This document shows, one piece after another, positions 39,948 to 52,040 of a DNA stretch of 64,000 bases. Both the position numbers and the translations under genes were made by a program. Under the pieces are notes generated by a model. It saw only the letters and a list, made by a program, of their open reading frames with translations. It did no database searches and was not told the DNA's origin. Position 1 is the first letter of the stretch, and each line of letters starts with the position of its first letter. The stretch comes from Paramecium sonneborni (Eukaryota; Ciliophora; Oligohymenophorea; Peniculida; Parameciidae): assembly GCA_905182985.1 (NCBI GenBank), contig CAJJDN010000165.1, forward strand, positions 154,387 to 218,386. Direction: 5' to 3'.

Positions 39948-41780
39948 TCAAGATTTACTCTATGTAATAATTAACGATTATGCTATTTCATTATCACTAT
40001 CAAAACGAGGACTTACAAATGCAAGTTATTCATATTCCTTTGCTAAAGTTTCATTTTATAATTAAGTTTAGTATATCTAACTTATACGATTGTAAGACTA
40101 TTATGTTTTTGATTGTTTATAATAATCAATCGCATTAAGGTATTTGCCTTACTATTCATAATGTTAACCCAATTGAAACAAAGCTTGATTTTAACCATTT
40201 TCAACAATCTAAGAATAAATGGAGATATCATTTTTGATTTCCTATAATTTTGCTTGACATTTTTAATTATTTAATTTAGAACCTAATTAATAGTAGGCTT
40301 ATTAAAGTTCAAGATTATTATAGCTACATAAAGCCAAATAATAGTAAGCTTCACTACTTTATTTAGTTACTGCCAAGAGTTATAAATAATCTTTAAATTT
40401 TAGTAAATTGTTAGAATGTAAGGCATCCTCATACAAATATTAATAAAGTTCTTCTACACAACCTAAATCTTAATTTAAGGCTCCTTACAATAAAAAAGAC
40501 AAACCTTATTCTTTTTATTGATCTTATATATAATGTAATCCTAAATAGTAATATGCATGAAAATATCCTTTAGCAATAGCTTCATTTAAGTAATTGATAC
40601 TTTTTTGACTGTCTGTCTCTATTATACCTAAATCACATATTCCTCTGCTAGTATGTTAACCTTTAGCAACATATTTTAAAGCCGACTATAGATTCTTTGG
40701 TAATATCTATTCATTATTTTAATTAACTCCTTAATAATACAAAATAGCTAGATCAAGAGAAGCTTCTATGTGTCCTTAATCAGCTGCTTATTTGATATAT
40801 TAAATCCCTTTCTAAATTTTTTATTTATTAATCAATTCTATTTTACCATATTAAAATGTAGCCTATAAACTTTAGTAATTTATATTTTATTTATAAATTT
40901 ATCTAGCCAATTTAATATTCTAAGCAATCAATTTACCTTATTAATATAATTAAGCTAAAGCATTCTTGGCATCAACATTATTAATTTGTATATACATTTG
41001 AATTCCTGCTTAAATATCTTAAAGACAATTAATTCCATAAGTTAATTCATGTGCTTATAGTAATTAGTTTTAATCCTTTAAATTAGAAATCTCCTCTTTT
41101 AATTAAATAATTTATTTTTTCAACTCTTCAATTTGTAACTGTTATTATGGATTATCTTTATAAATTTCTTTAATAATTTCCTTTTCCTTATAGACGACTT
41201 CAAGTTATTTGGTTTATGTTTCAGCCTCTTTAAATAATTTCTAGATTTTTTCTGGCTCTTTTTTAAGATTACGATAACTTAATTTCAATTAATCCAACAT
41301 AGATTAAACTTAATTGAAATCTATATCAATTAGATTATATTTAGATTCTAATTATTAAGCATGTTCCCAAAAAGGGATATAGGATATTAACGCTTTGTAT
41401 TTAGTAAGAAACGATTGCTGTTAAGTTTTGTGATTACAGAATGTACTCAACAATAATTATTAACCTGCATATTATAATTCTAAAGCTGAAGAAAATGTCT
41501 TCTTGCATTGAATATCAGCATATTTATTGATATGGATATTAAATACACATTATTTTGAGGAGATATCATCCATTATTTTCTATAATCTTTTAAGTTCTCT
41601 CTACATTTCAGTCTTTTAAGTTTGATCCAAATATGGCAAAGTTTAGACACCTGTACTTAGTTTCTCAAACAATTTATGTGTAGATGCATCATTTATCTTT
41701 TTGTTGAAGTGATGGATATCAGCTTCAACTCTTTTGATTTACAATTCTTTGCATTACTTGATATATTCAATTAAATTCAT
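39948..41780 (-). CDS. Coiled-coil protein with Sel1-like repeats
   Basis: 610 residues, no intron. N-terminal half is coiled coil (residues about 1-290, ending LKDQNQLLQAHE). From about residue 300 it has Sel1-type repeats with the A-x3-LA-x-LY-x2-G pattern: AKNALAQLYQQGKLI, AADQGHIEASLDLAILYYQG, AIAKGYFHAYYYLGLHY, QALFQLGQHYEQQGKY. Sel1/TPR-like solenoids bind protein partners; the long N-terminal coil suggests an oligomer. Start ATG 41780 follows an AT-rich spacer. Confidence 0.85.
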
Positions 41781-42017
41781 ATTAAATTAATTTAATTATG
41801 TAAACATATGCTTATGCATTTATTGTTCCCTCTGCACTTTCCATAGTATATATTATCATGATGATATGTCGTTACTATGATTTAAAATCAGATATTGTGG
41901 CTAATAAAATAAGTTTAAATTGTTCCATAAAGTTTAGAATGACTCTCTTGATCTTTGATATAGGTATAAAATATCATATTAATAAGCAGTCTAGGTATTT
42001 AAAGTATTTAGTGTGCA

Positions 42018-43828
42018 ATGATCTTTCTCTGTTAAAATTGTGAAGAATATCACAATTATTTTATGATTATTCTACTCATAAACATTGTCACTTTAATCCT
42101 CTAAATATATCTTATGGTATCAAAATTATATTACCAATTTAGATCTTTGAATACAAAAAAAGAGTACCTTTATTTTTTGCCCATAAACTTTATTGGATAG
42201 CTAATTGGATGGTGCTATTAATGATAGTTGCCTTAATCATTAACTATCAAGCCTACTTACTAGATACGATTCTTATCTTGGTCAGAATACTCCTAATATC
42301 AATTATACTCATTTATACTCTTTTTGTTAGAAAATAAGACTTAGTAGAATTTGAAGATCTAGGATTTTTTAATAGTGAATTACCAGATATTGATGTCTCT
42401 TCATAAGGGTAGAAACTTAGGATTTCAACCTTAAATAGTACTTATTTTGTCATTCAATGTAGATTTTCAAACTTAGTTTTTTTCTGTGGAATTATAAAAG
42501 ATGTGGAATATAGTAGATAATGATATCGAAATTAAATTGAATATGTAAATAATAATAAATATTTATATAGTCATTTTATAGATAATGAAAAAAGCATGAA
42601 ATTGAAGAAAAGACTCACTTAACTCTTTGAAATGCATTAAAAACTAATTATAGAATGTTAAGCATATTTTGACCTTCACAATAATGATTTATTAGAATTA
42701 GATTATTTAATTAAGTAAATCTAAGAAAGCAGTCATTTATAATTAATTTAAGCTATTCAAAAATATTTTAATGTAATAATGAGCAAAGTTGATTTGATAT
42801 CTTCAACTTTTTTAGACTTTATTGAATTACCTCAATAAGAAAGAGAATTATTGGATGAAATCAAACTATAAAATAAACAACTTCATAAATAATCTTTAAT
42901 TAAAAAATAATAAACTACTCTGTCCTATAAAAAATGGGAATTACAAGAATAATTTATTCCTTATATGAATGTGAAAATAAGAAAACATCAAACTATCAAA
43001 CAATAACACAGTGATTCTTTCATTTAATATATTATTGTAATCAAAATTAACCAAGATAGAATAATTTCATAAAAGAGATTTAGAGAATTCCATGAATTAC
43101 ATGAATAATTGAAATAACAAGGGATTAAATATTCATCTCTCTTTCCCCAAAAAATAATTGGAAAGTTAACTGAATTAGATGTTGAACAAAGACAGAGAGA
43201 TTTAGAAATCTATTTGAAAGTATTATTGAATGATAGAACCAATCATAATTCTTTATAATTATTTAAATTTGTGGGTTTGAGTGCAAATTAAGATGTTTTT
43301 TTAAAAAAACAATATTAACGTATTCAAAAAGATGTTGAATAAGTTTGTTAGTGCACTGTAAAATTTTTATAATTTGAGGAGGTTTAGGATTAATTTGGTG
43401 ATAAATATTTTAGATATTAATTTTAATTTTTTAATAATAATATCTATAATTTAAATCACATTATTTCTAAGCGATATTCTTAATTCGATGAATTGCACAA
43501 TATTTTAAAATAAAGGTATATATTATAATATTTATGTAGATCTCAATATTTTTTACCATTATTACCACAAAAATCTTTATAGTAAAATATTAATCCAAAT
43601 CAAAGAAGTGCATTACTTCTTTAATATCTTAATGAATTGATTAAGATACCCTAAGTTTGTGAAAATCCTCATTTTAGACAATTTATCGATATTCCATTTT
43701 TTTATTTTGAATCTGAAGAGGTAACAATCCCAGAATCCACCACTTAATTCAATTAAATATTAAGACATTTAGATAATGATTCAATAATTTGGAAGATAGA
43801 TGATATGAAAGTTAGATTATGGGAATGA
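42018..43828 (+). CDS. Membrane-anchored tandem PX-domain protein, in-frame TGA
   Basis: With a 26-nt intron (42117-42142) the N-terminus becomes a set of membrane helices (YFMIILLINIVTLILQIYLM; WIANWMVLLMIVALIINYQA; LILVRILLISIILIYTLF). The C-terminal 270 residues hold two PX domains: first ISQKRFREFHELHEQLKQQG...LFPQK...RQRDLEIYLKVLL, second SKRYSQFDELHNIL...LPLLPQK...ALLLQYLNELIK. PX domains bind phosphoinositides. A TGA at 42521-42523 interrupts the frame, with coding-like sequence on both sides and the same frame after it. Either two genes (second start ATG 42596), or one gene with a premature stop, error or read-through. No 20-35 nt intron removes it. Confidence 0.65.
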
Positions 43829-43983
43829 TGATTATTTCTATCTATATAAATTTATTAAATTAGATATGTATTTAAAAATATAAATTGAAATAAAGAGTGA
43901 AAATATTAGTCTCACTACTCTAATTTTTTTTATAATGAAAATTAAAATGAAATAGATTGAATATAAAATTATATTTTAATTAT

Positions 43984-44964
43984 ATGAATAGATCTCGTAG
44001 AAAAGAATTAATATAGTTGGTTAATAAGAAACGGAGTTTTCTTTCCCCATCAATAGGCAAAACAATCACAAATAAACCTTTCCGTAGATAAAGTTGTAGA
44101 TGTTCTGAATGTGGATTAGTTGGACCCTTTCAAGAAAAATAAAATGCTTAACATCCTCAAACTTATATAAGAGCACATCATTGTAAGAAAAGAAAACGAA
44201 GAATGCAGAGGAGAAAAGGTACATACATCACTTCATCGAGTTTAAATGTTGGATAATCAGAAAACAACACAATCATTCTTACGAACTAACCCAAATTAAG
44301 AAAGGCTAAAACAATTTCAGTAACGAAAGAATTACAGCAAACTATTAGAAAAGGTAAGAGACTTCTAACCAAAGACGATCAGCAAATTAAATATGAATTT
44401 TTCTATAACAATGAACTCAAGTTATCGAAAGGCTTTTTAGAAAATTCATAAAATTCTTAAATCTATGAGACTGCCTTGATATCCTTTGTCAATTTCACTA
44501 AATCTCCGAGCTTTATACTCAATAGTTATAAAAATATTATTAATGAATCAAAAGCAAGCTCAGATGATGAACATAATCAAAAAGACTTTAGAGATAAATA
44601 ATTATAATTGGCATCTCCTAAGGTTAATACAAAAAATAATTCTATGCATAGTCGAAAACTTACTGAGGGAATGATGCATTCAAATGTTAATAAAACTGTA
44701 TAGTAGTTTGTTCAATCTTGTACAACCATAAGAGTGTTGAATTCTCCAGTAAGAGTTTTGAATTCTCCAGTAAGAGGTTTGAATTCTCCAGTAAGAGTGT
44801 TGAATTCTCCAAAACCTTCAAAACAAGTTAAATTGCCATCAATTAATTCTAAACAAGAATAAAACAAATTCTCTGTTTATTTATTAAGTTCTCCTCGAAA
44901 AGCAATAATGGAGTTGAAAAACTAAATTTCTTCTTAAAAAAAAATAAAAGTCTTAAGAAAATGA
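43984..44964 (+). CDS. Basic protein with tandem LNSP repeats
   Basis: 326 residues, no intron. N-terminus basic with a possible zinc site (CRCSECG, then HPQTYIRAHHC, residues about 38-75) followed by KKRKRRMQRRKG, which would serve as a nuclear signal. The C-terminal part carries four tandem 7-residue repeats of VLNSPVR type (44734-44817) and more SP dipeptides (LLSSPRKA), i.e. proline-directed kinase sites. No family recognised. Confidence 0.65.
44734..44817 (+). repeat. Four 21-bp tandem repeats
   Basis: Unit GTGTTGAATTCTCCAGTAAGA with one or two changes per copy; codes VLNSPVR, VLNSPVR, GLNSPVR, VLNSPKP inside the gene at 43984-44964. Confidence 0.9.
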
Positions 44965-45484
44965 TATTTTTTATATATATGATTAAAACTTTCATAAATT
45001 CTAAATAATAATTTTATTGCTTTATTAGTATTTAAAGAGTGTTATTTATAATAATTTGAGAAAAGAAACAATAGAAATAAATGATAAAATGTAATATTTT
45101 AAATCTTCAATATCAAGTAAGAAGTACAGATTGTCAGAGTGCCTATATTTGCAACCTTACTATATTGTTTGGGCATTTTTCTATATAAATTATTGAAATT
45201 TGAAATTTTGGTTAATGTTTTATTTATATATTAAAATTGGAAATCTGTAGTGAAAATAAAAGATACTTTGAGTCAATTATCATAAAATGTAGGTCTTAAT
45301 AGATATTTCAACAATATTGTAAGTTAAAGTTAATAAATAAATTATTAATACACAGTTTTATATTAAAATATAAAAAAGTAAATAAAAAGTTAATTTAGAG
45401 AGTATAATAGAGTATAAAATAACAATAATAATGTTTATGAATAAAATAAATATTTATAATTTTTTAAAAACAGAAAGCTGGTGA
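44965..45484. other. Intergenic, 520 bp
   Basis: AT-rich; no protein frame recognised. The only less AT-rich piece is around 45120-45180, which might hold a small RNA, but no known fold could be assigned. The right end (from 45406) is inside the next repeat. Confidence 0.4.
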
Positions 45485-46177
45485 TCAAAGATCTAATTGG
45501 AGATCATTTTAGAAGTTACCAATTTACATGATAGAGGAAGGAGGTTAACCAATATTGATAATTTAGGATTGATCAATACTTTGGATATCTTGATTTCTCC
45601 TAATTTCATTTTGATCAGAAACTTTAATAAATGCTTGAGTATCTGGGATAAGGTTGAATCCAAATTCACTATTTCTGACTCCTAAAGTTAATGGGAAATC
45701 TCCTAAATCATGATCAAATTGATTAAGATTATCTAAGTTTAGATAAAAGATGAACCTGTTTATGCATAGGAATAAACACTTTTATCATCTTTGTCTCCTC
45801 CATTCATAGTATTATTACGTCTTTCTGGAATAAACTTTTAAGGTGGTCTAAATTTTATATGACATGACTTAAGATTAGGTAAAGAACCTTCCATTAATAA
45901 ATCTTAATCTTTAAAATGATTAAGCATATTATTCCAAAGATTATCCTAAATAGATAGAATATATATACTTTGCATAAAACCCTTGCATTACCAATAATGA
46001 TTAATCCAAATCTAGCTCTAGTGATAGTGACATTTAATCTTCTGGGATTGGTTAAAAAACCTATTCCTTAAGTATCATTGGAACGAACACATGAAATAAT
46101 AATAAAATCTTTTTCTCTTCCTTAAAAACCATCGACAGAAGCTACTTCAATATCTCTATATTAATTATAAGGTAATT
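45406..46177. repeat. Direct repeat, copy 1 (772 bp), left of the N gap
   Basis: Same as 46590-47361. Holds a second image of the 3' end of UPF1 (stop at 45485-45487). Probable contig-end overlap on either side of a sized gap. Confidence 0.85.
45485..46177 (-). pseudogene. Duplicate image of the UPF1 3' end (probable assembly artefact)
   Basis: Identical to the corresponding 3' part of UPF1 starting at its stop codon (46669), cut at the N gap. Not an independent gene on the evidence here. Confidence 0.75.
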
Positions 46178-46589
46178 NNNNNNNNNNNNNNNNNNNNNNN
46201 NNNNNNNNNNNNNNNNNNNNNNNNNNNNNNNNNNNNNNNNNNNNNNNNNNNNNNNNNNNNNNNNNNNNNNNNNNNNNNNNNNNNNNNNNNNNNNNNNNNN
46301 NNNNNNNNNNNNNNNNNNNNNNNNNNNNNNNNNNNNNNNNNNNNNNNNNNNNNNNNNNNNNNNNNNNNNNNNNNNNNNNNNNNNNNNNNNNNNNNNNNNN
46401 NNNNNNNNNNNNNNNNNNNNNNNNNNNNNNNNNNNNNNNNNNNNNNNNNNNNNNNNNNNNNNNNNNNNNNNNNNNNNNNNNNNNNNNNNNNNNNNNNNNN
46501 NNNNNNNNNNNNNNNNNNNNNNNNNNNNNNNNNNNNNNNNNNNNNNNNNNNNNNNNNNNNNNNNNNNNNNNNNNNNNNNNNNNNNNNNN
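46178..46589. other. Assembly gap (412 N)
   Basis: Run of N flanked by a 772-bp direct repeat. Any reading frame drawn across it is meaningless. Confidence 0.99.
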
Positions 46590-47361
46590 AATAGAGTATA
46601 AAATAACAATAATAATGTTTATGAATAAAATAAATATTTATAATTTTTTAAAAACAGAAAGCTGGTGATCAAAGATCTAATTGGAGATCATTTTAGAAGT
46701 TACCAATTTACATGATAGAGGAAGGAGGTTAACCAATATTGATAATTTAGGATTGATCAATACTTTGGATATCTTGATTTCTCCTAATTTCATTTTGATC
46801 AGAAACTTTAATAAATGCTTGAGTATCTGGGATAAGGTTGAATCCAAATTCACTATTTCTGACTCCTAAAGTTAATGGGAAATCTCCTAAATCATGATCA
46901 AATTGATTAAGATTATCTAAGTTTAGATAAAAGATGAACCTGTTTATGCATAGGAATAAACACTTTTATCATCTTTGTCTCCTCCATTCATAGTATTATT
47001 ACGTCTTTCTGGAATAAACTTTTAAGGTGGTCTAAATTTTATATGACATGACTTAAGATTAGGTAAAGAACCTTCCATTAATAAATCTTAATCTTTAAAA
47101 TGATTAAGCATATTATTCCAAAGATTATCCTAAATAGATAGAATATATATACTTTGCATAAAACCCTTGCATTACCAATAATGATTAATCCAAATCTAGC
47201 TCTAGTGATAGTGACATTTAATCTTCTGGGATTGGTTAAAAAACCTATTCCTTAAGTATCATTGGAACGAACACATGAAATAATAATAAAATCTTTTTCT
47301 CTTCCTTAAAAACCATCGACAGAAGCTACTTCAATATCTCTATATTAATTATAAGGTAATT
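46590..47361. repeat. Direct repeat, copy 2 (772 bp), right of the N gap
   Basis: Partner of 45406-46177; contiguous with the body of UPF1. Confidence 0.85.
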
Positions 47362-49591
47362 ATCCATTCTTTTAAAGATAAGAAAGAATATATATTCTTT
47401 ATCCTTTATAAGGAGTAATAATCCCAATTTTATTTAATTTAACTGTATTCTAATATAAATAATAGACAGCTTATTCAACAGCAACAGCTTCTTAAGTATT
47501 AAGATAGGAAGTGCCTGAAGCAGATAATTATTCTTGACCAGAAACATTAATAAAAATCATAGGTTTTTATTTATTAGGCCATGGAAAACTACCAGAATGA
47601 GTTCTATCACTAATAGTAACTCCATTTTGTAAAGTGCCTTCATAGAATGTATTAGATGGAAAGACTGTTAATTCTGGATGCATACGATATTAAACTTATA
47701 ATCTAACAGGTCTAATTCCTAACTATACTAATCTTTCAAATAGACTTCTATCTAAACCAACTGAAGCAGCCTCTCTACTTTATACAACTGGACCTAATTA
47801 TCTATGATCTCCAACTAAAATAACATGTTTTGCTCCTTTAAGCATAGGTAATAGACATTCTGGTTCAATTGCTTAAGTTGCTTCATCTATTAACACAAAT
47901 AAGAATCTCATATCTTTCAGTCTTTTATCAGCTGAACCAATACATGTTGTACAAATGATATCAGCCTATTCAATGATTTCTTTTTCAGCTTCATCTCTCA
48001 TTCTAATAAATACTTATTCATCTTTTTAGTCTAATTCTCCTTATTAATCTAATAATTCATAAAATGCTTATAATGAATGGTATTATGGAATATCCAAACT
48101 TCTAACTTAATTATGTAATGTTAAGAATTCAATATTAGTACTAACACTTTCTCTTGTTTTACTACATAATCTTACAACCTTTACTCCTGTTTTATTAATC
48201 TTTTCCGCTAATTAATCTACTACAATATTGCTTGGAGCACATACTAAGATTTATCCTCTTTATTTTTATTTCTCCATTGCTTTTACTAACTGATATACAA
48301 TAGTTGCACTTGTAACAGTCTTTCCAGTTCCAGGTGGTCCCTATATTAATGATAATGGGGATTTTAAAGCCTTCTTAACTGCATCTGCCTAATATACATT
48401 TAAATCAGGTAAATTTGGAGCAGATAACTTTTATGGTATGCTCTCAATTTATGTTGGAGGTGCTAATGTATCTATTCTTCCCAAAATCATTTTATATAAG
48501 TAATTACTTATTGAATTATCTTAATTCACAAATGTCTTTAATCCTATATACATTCTTTTAAATGTAGTAGACACCCATATACAATCTACTGTGTATCCTT
48601 CCTCTGCATTATTAGGTGGAGGATCATTCTAATGCAATTCCAAACAAATCTCTTCATTATTTATCACTTTAACTACTGTTCCTTTTTACTACCATATTGT
48701 ATTCCCACTCTTCAAACTTAACTACATCTCATTCCCTAACAATGTATTTGTATCAAATTCCTCTCTTCCTCCATATAAAAAATATGCCAATCTCTTTTTC
48801 TTTAAACTCAAATCCCATCTCACTTTTATACTCTATTATACTTATCCCTCCTTCACTTATTTATCTTGTTCCTCTTCCAATTTCACCAATGGAGCAAATA
48901 CTTATTAATAATGTACCGCATCTCTATATCTTAATTACACTTCTTTTAAACTTTAATTTTGACCTTTCCTATCCAAATCCTCTATTCTTAATTATGGTTC
49001 CTTCTTTCTTGCATCCTCATATTAATTTATTCTCTCCAATGTTACCATTCGCGACTATTCATATACATTATATCTATTACATTTATTTTCTCTCCTTATC
49101 CCAATAACCAATCTTATACACTCTTATCCTTTATTAGTGGCTAATAATCATTCGAATCCCAACTTATCTCTCCTGACTATTTCAATTGTACACACCCTCT
49201 ACATACAATTACAATGTTTTCTTCATCATCTACCTTTACTAAATATCTTTAGATTCTATCATACCATTCACTTATCCAAGTGTAAATAAATTTTTTTATT
49301 CACAACAATAACACTCTATTGTTGTTATTTACACTTTATTTTCATTATGCAAACTTATCTAACAATGCTTATTCTTTATTAAATGCAATATTATATGTGA
49401 TCCGCTTCTTGTTGCACAGTTGCAATACCATCTATTACATTATAAACATTAAGCAACTGCATTCACATCTGACTATAAACAATAACTATTTCATATCTCT
49501 CTATTTCTTACTCACAACAATGCTCAGCTATCTATTATTATTATTATTATTATTCTGTTGTTCTTTTTAATCTCTCAAATACATCTGCCAT
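46669..49591 (-). CDS. UPF1: UPF1 RNA helicase, nonsense-mediated decay
   Basis: 932 residues, five introns: 26 nt (49486-49511), 26 (49239-49264), 26 (49055-49080), 23 (47130-47152), 23 (46917-46939). The N-terminal CH zinc domain appears only after splicing: [37 protein letters not shown]. Helicase motifs: [19 protein letters not shown] (I), LIDEATQAIEPEC (II), GDHRQLGPVV (III), [15 protein letters not shown] (IV), [14 protein letters not shown] (V), [10 protein letters not shown] (VI). UPF1 is the core ATPase of mRNA surveillance. The N-terminus has a seven-Gln run; the C-terminal tail is short with few SQ sites. The last exons are duplicated at 45485-46177. Confidence 0.95.
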
Positions 49592-50018
49592 TAAAACTAT
49601 TAATAAAAAAATCAAACTTTATATTTCTTCAAGAATTTCTTTTTACTAAATGATCTTTTTATCATTTTTTTATTCTCTATCCATTTTGTACTTTTAAACA
49701 ATCACCAAAGAACTTAACACTTTCCTTTAATAAGTGCAATTCTGAAAATGATCAAATGATTGAAAGATATTACAAATGTATTTTTAGATTTTAATGAAAA
49801 TATTTAAATTCTATCAACATACAAAAAATTTTAAAAAATCTTATCATGTTTTCATCAAGATAAATTATATGAATATTATAACAAAAATGAATCATAACTC
49901 TTTATTTTTATATAAAAATTGAAATTTAATTGAATATGATGAAATATATAAAATTTTTTAATATATTTTGTTTGCTGAGTTATTATTGATAGTTTAGAAG
50001 GGAAATAAATTATAACAC
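49592..50018. other. Intergenic, 427 bp
   Basis: AT-rich promoter region of UPF1 at its left end. No gene seen. Confidence 0.4.
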
Positions 50019-50770
50019 TTAAATGATCATGTAAAGGAGCTAAGAAAACATTTTTAAGAAGACGATGAAAAATATTTTAATGATAAATAATAAGAAAGAG
50101 GATTATAAAGATTGATATATGAGGTAGATGAATTAAAATAAGAAGTTGATAATATGAATAGTAGAATAACAGTATTAAAATAATAATAATAAATAATTGA
50201 TGAGATTAGAATGTAATTGTTGAATTGATTGATTAATTGATTAATTGAATTCATATTTGGTTTAAGATGGACATAGTTTAATTGAAAACGATAATGTACT
50301 TGAGGAGATTAAATTTTTGGGTAGTGGAAAGCAAATAGAAGTTTTAATCCAAGTAATGTAATTCATTTATAATAGATAATATTAAATATATCAAATGAAT
50401 TGTTAAGTTAATTAAGAGATGCAGTTTTAAATAGTTTAGAAGCAGATGTTATAAATGGAATAAGAAAATAGTAGATTATATAATAAATTGACTGGAGAAA
50501 TTAAAAGCTATGATTGAAAAACTATTTTATAGTTTTTAGGTTGAAAGCGAGAGATAATATTAAGAATTAGATGTAAATAAGTATTAAATCTAAAGAAAGA
50601 AGGAGTTTAAAGAAGTAGGTCAATAATTATATGATAGAAATGATTAAAGGTATAATTATTATCAAAATTGATTTTAGATTATTTAGATTAGATGGTTAAA
50701 AAGGCTTAAAATTTAATAAAATGAAAATTTGGATAGAATTGCGAGATGGTCAGTTGAGAGTGAATGAAAT
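50019..50770 (+). pseudogene. Decayed coiled-coil gene
   Basis: At least three coding-like blocks in different frames: LNDHVKELRKHFQEDDEKYF...QLLN, then DGHSLIENDNVLEEIKFLG...QENSRLYNKLTGE, then KAMIEKLFYSFQVESERQYQ, and finally KIWIELRDGQL. The first break lies in a GATT/AATT tandem repeat at about 50222-50252, the second at an AAAA run, and no introns of the local size repair them. No start codon is evident. It looks like a relic of a coiled-coil protein; the antisense open frame at 50054-50254 is a by-product of the AT-rich coding strand. Confidence 0.5.
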
Positions 50771-51257
50771 TCAAAAAAAAATTATTTTTTTAAATCAAAC
50801 TTATACACTAAAAGTTCATCTTATTAATAAGTAAATTGATTTTATTTTCAATTCTGATATTGATTTGGTTTAACTATTGATTTTATTTTTGAATTCAGAC
50901 TAGTAAATAATGTTTGTACATTGAATCTTTTTGTAGCACTATTTATTCAACCTCAAAAATGATATTTAAAGAAGTAACATTATTCTTTTTATTTTTTTGT
51001 TAATTTAACTTGGTTTTTTGAAAGTTCATAAGCTAAATTGATTAAAAAATTGAAAGAGGCAGAATATTTTATGAAGTGTATAAAATGAATTATCAATTTT
51101 AACAACAAAAGAACTGAGTACATTTAATATTTTGATTTGTTAAATATTTCATATATTTAGATTTTTAAATTAATTTATTTTTACATATGGGGGTGATTCA
51201 AAAGTAACATTGATAAATGATTAAATAGCCAATAAAATTTATATCAACTATTTACAA
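50771..51257. other. Intergenic, 487 bp
   Basis: T-rich; no gene or RNA recognised. A GGGGGTGATTC sequence sits at about 51188, roughly 70 bases before the next start. Confidence 0.4.
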
Positions 51258-51946
51258 ATGAACCTTGACCCGATTTCAGATGTTGTTAATCAACAAGACT
51301 TAATTGAAAAATTACGCATTAAAAATCGTTTCCTTGAGAAAAGATCTAATTTCTATAAAAGAAGAAGAGAATTATTGATAGTCTAATTACAATAAGCTGA
51401 GAGTACAAACAAATTATCGGAATCTAAAGTCTCAGTATCTTCTGTTAATTGCAATCTTCCTACTATGCCTGACGAAACTGATTTAATCTAAAAATATTAA
51501 GAAGAATTGTAAATGAAAGAAGCCTTAATTACAGAGCTGAAAGAAACTATGGCAATACTTGAAAATAAAGCTAATAATTTATAAGCATGTAATGATGAGA
51601 TGTAGTATTAATTGTCAAAGAAGTAGCAAGAATTTTAAAGAAGTGAAAAAGTGAGTCAATCTGGTATTATATCAATATAATAAAAATAGTTATTATACCA
51701 AAATCTACTAGCCACACAGAAAAAGCAATGGCAGCTATTGACAAATTTGTTTAACCTCTTACTACAAATTCTTTTAAGTCTACTGATGGACAACCTAAAA
51801 CAGCTGAAGAAAAAAGGAAATTGATAAAGAAAATGTCTATGCATGCAGGAGCTTCTGCTTATATGATGGCATTGAAAGGAGATTTTACTACTTTGTAAAA
51901 TGCTTCAGAGGAGATTTAAAGTAACAAGAGCCTTGAACAATCATGA
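51258..51946 (+). CDS. Coiled-coil protein (220 residues)
   Basis: One 26-nt intron (51664-51689) joins SEKVSQS to VIIPKSTSH. The N-terminal half is coiled coil (DLIEKLRIKNRFLEKRSNFY, ELQMKEALITELKETMAILE); the C-terminal half is Ser/Thr-rich, then a short conserved-looking helix (EEKRKLIKKMSMHAGASAYM). No known domain. First of four closely packed forward genes. Confidence 0.75.
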
Positions 51947-52040
51947 ATTAATTAATTTAATATAAATTTGTTTTAAGTTGAATAAGAAGTATTTAAGGTT
52001 GGGTTATAAATTTCGAAACAAAATTAGTTAATAAATATTT

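Noticed and set aside
41858..42043. MMICRYYDL... as the N-terminus of the PX protein
   Set aside because: Joins in frame only across a TGA; the ATG at 42018 with the 26-nt intron gives a continuous membrane-protein start.
46142..46609. 155-residue reverse frame
   Set aside because: Runs through the N gap.
48697..49107. 136-residue forward reading frame
   Set aside because: Antisense to UPF1 exons; low-complexity Ser/Leu/Pro/Ile composition typical of a shadow.
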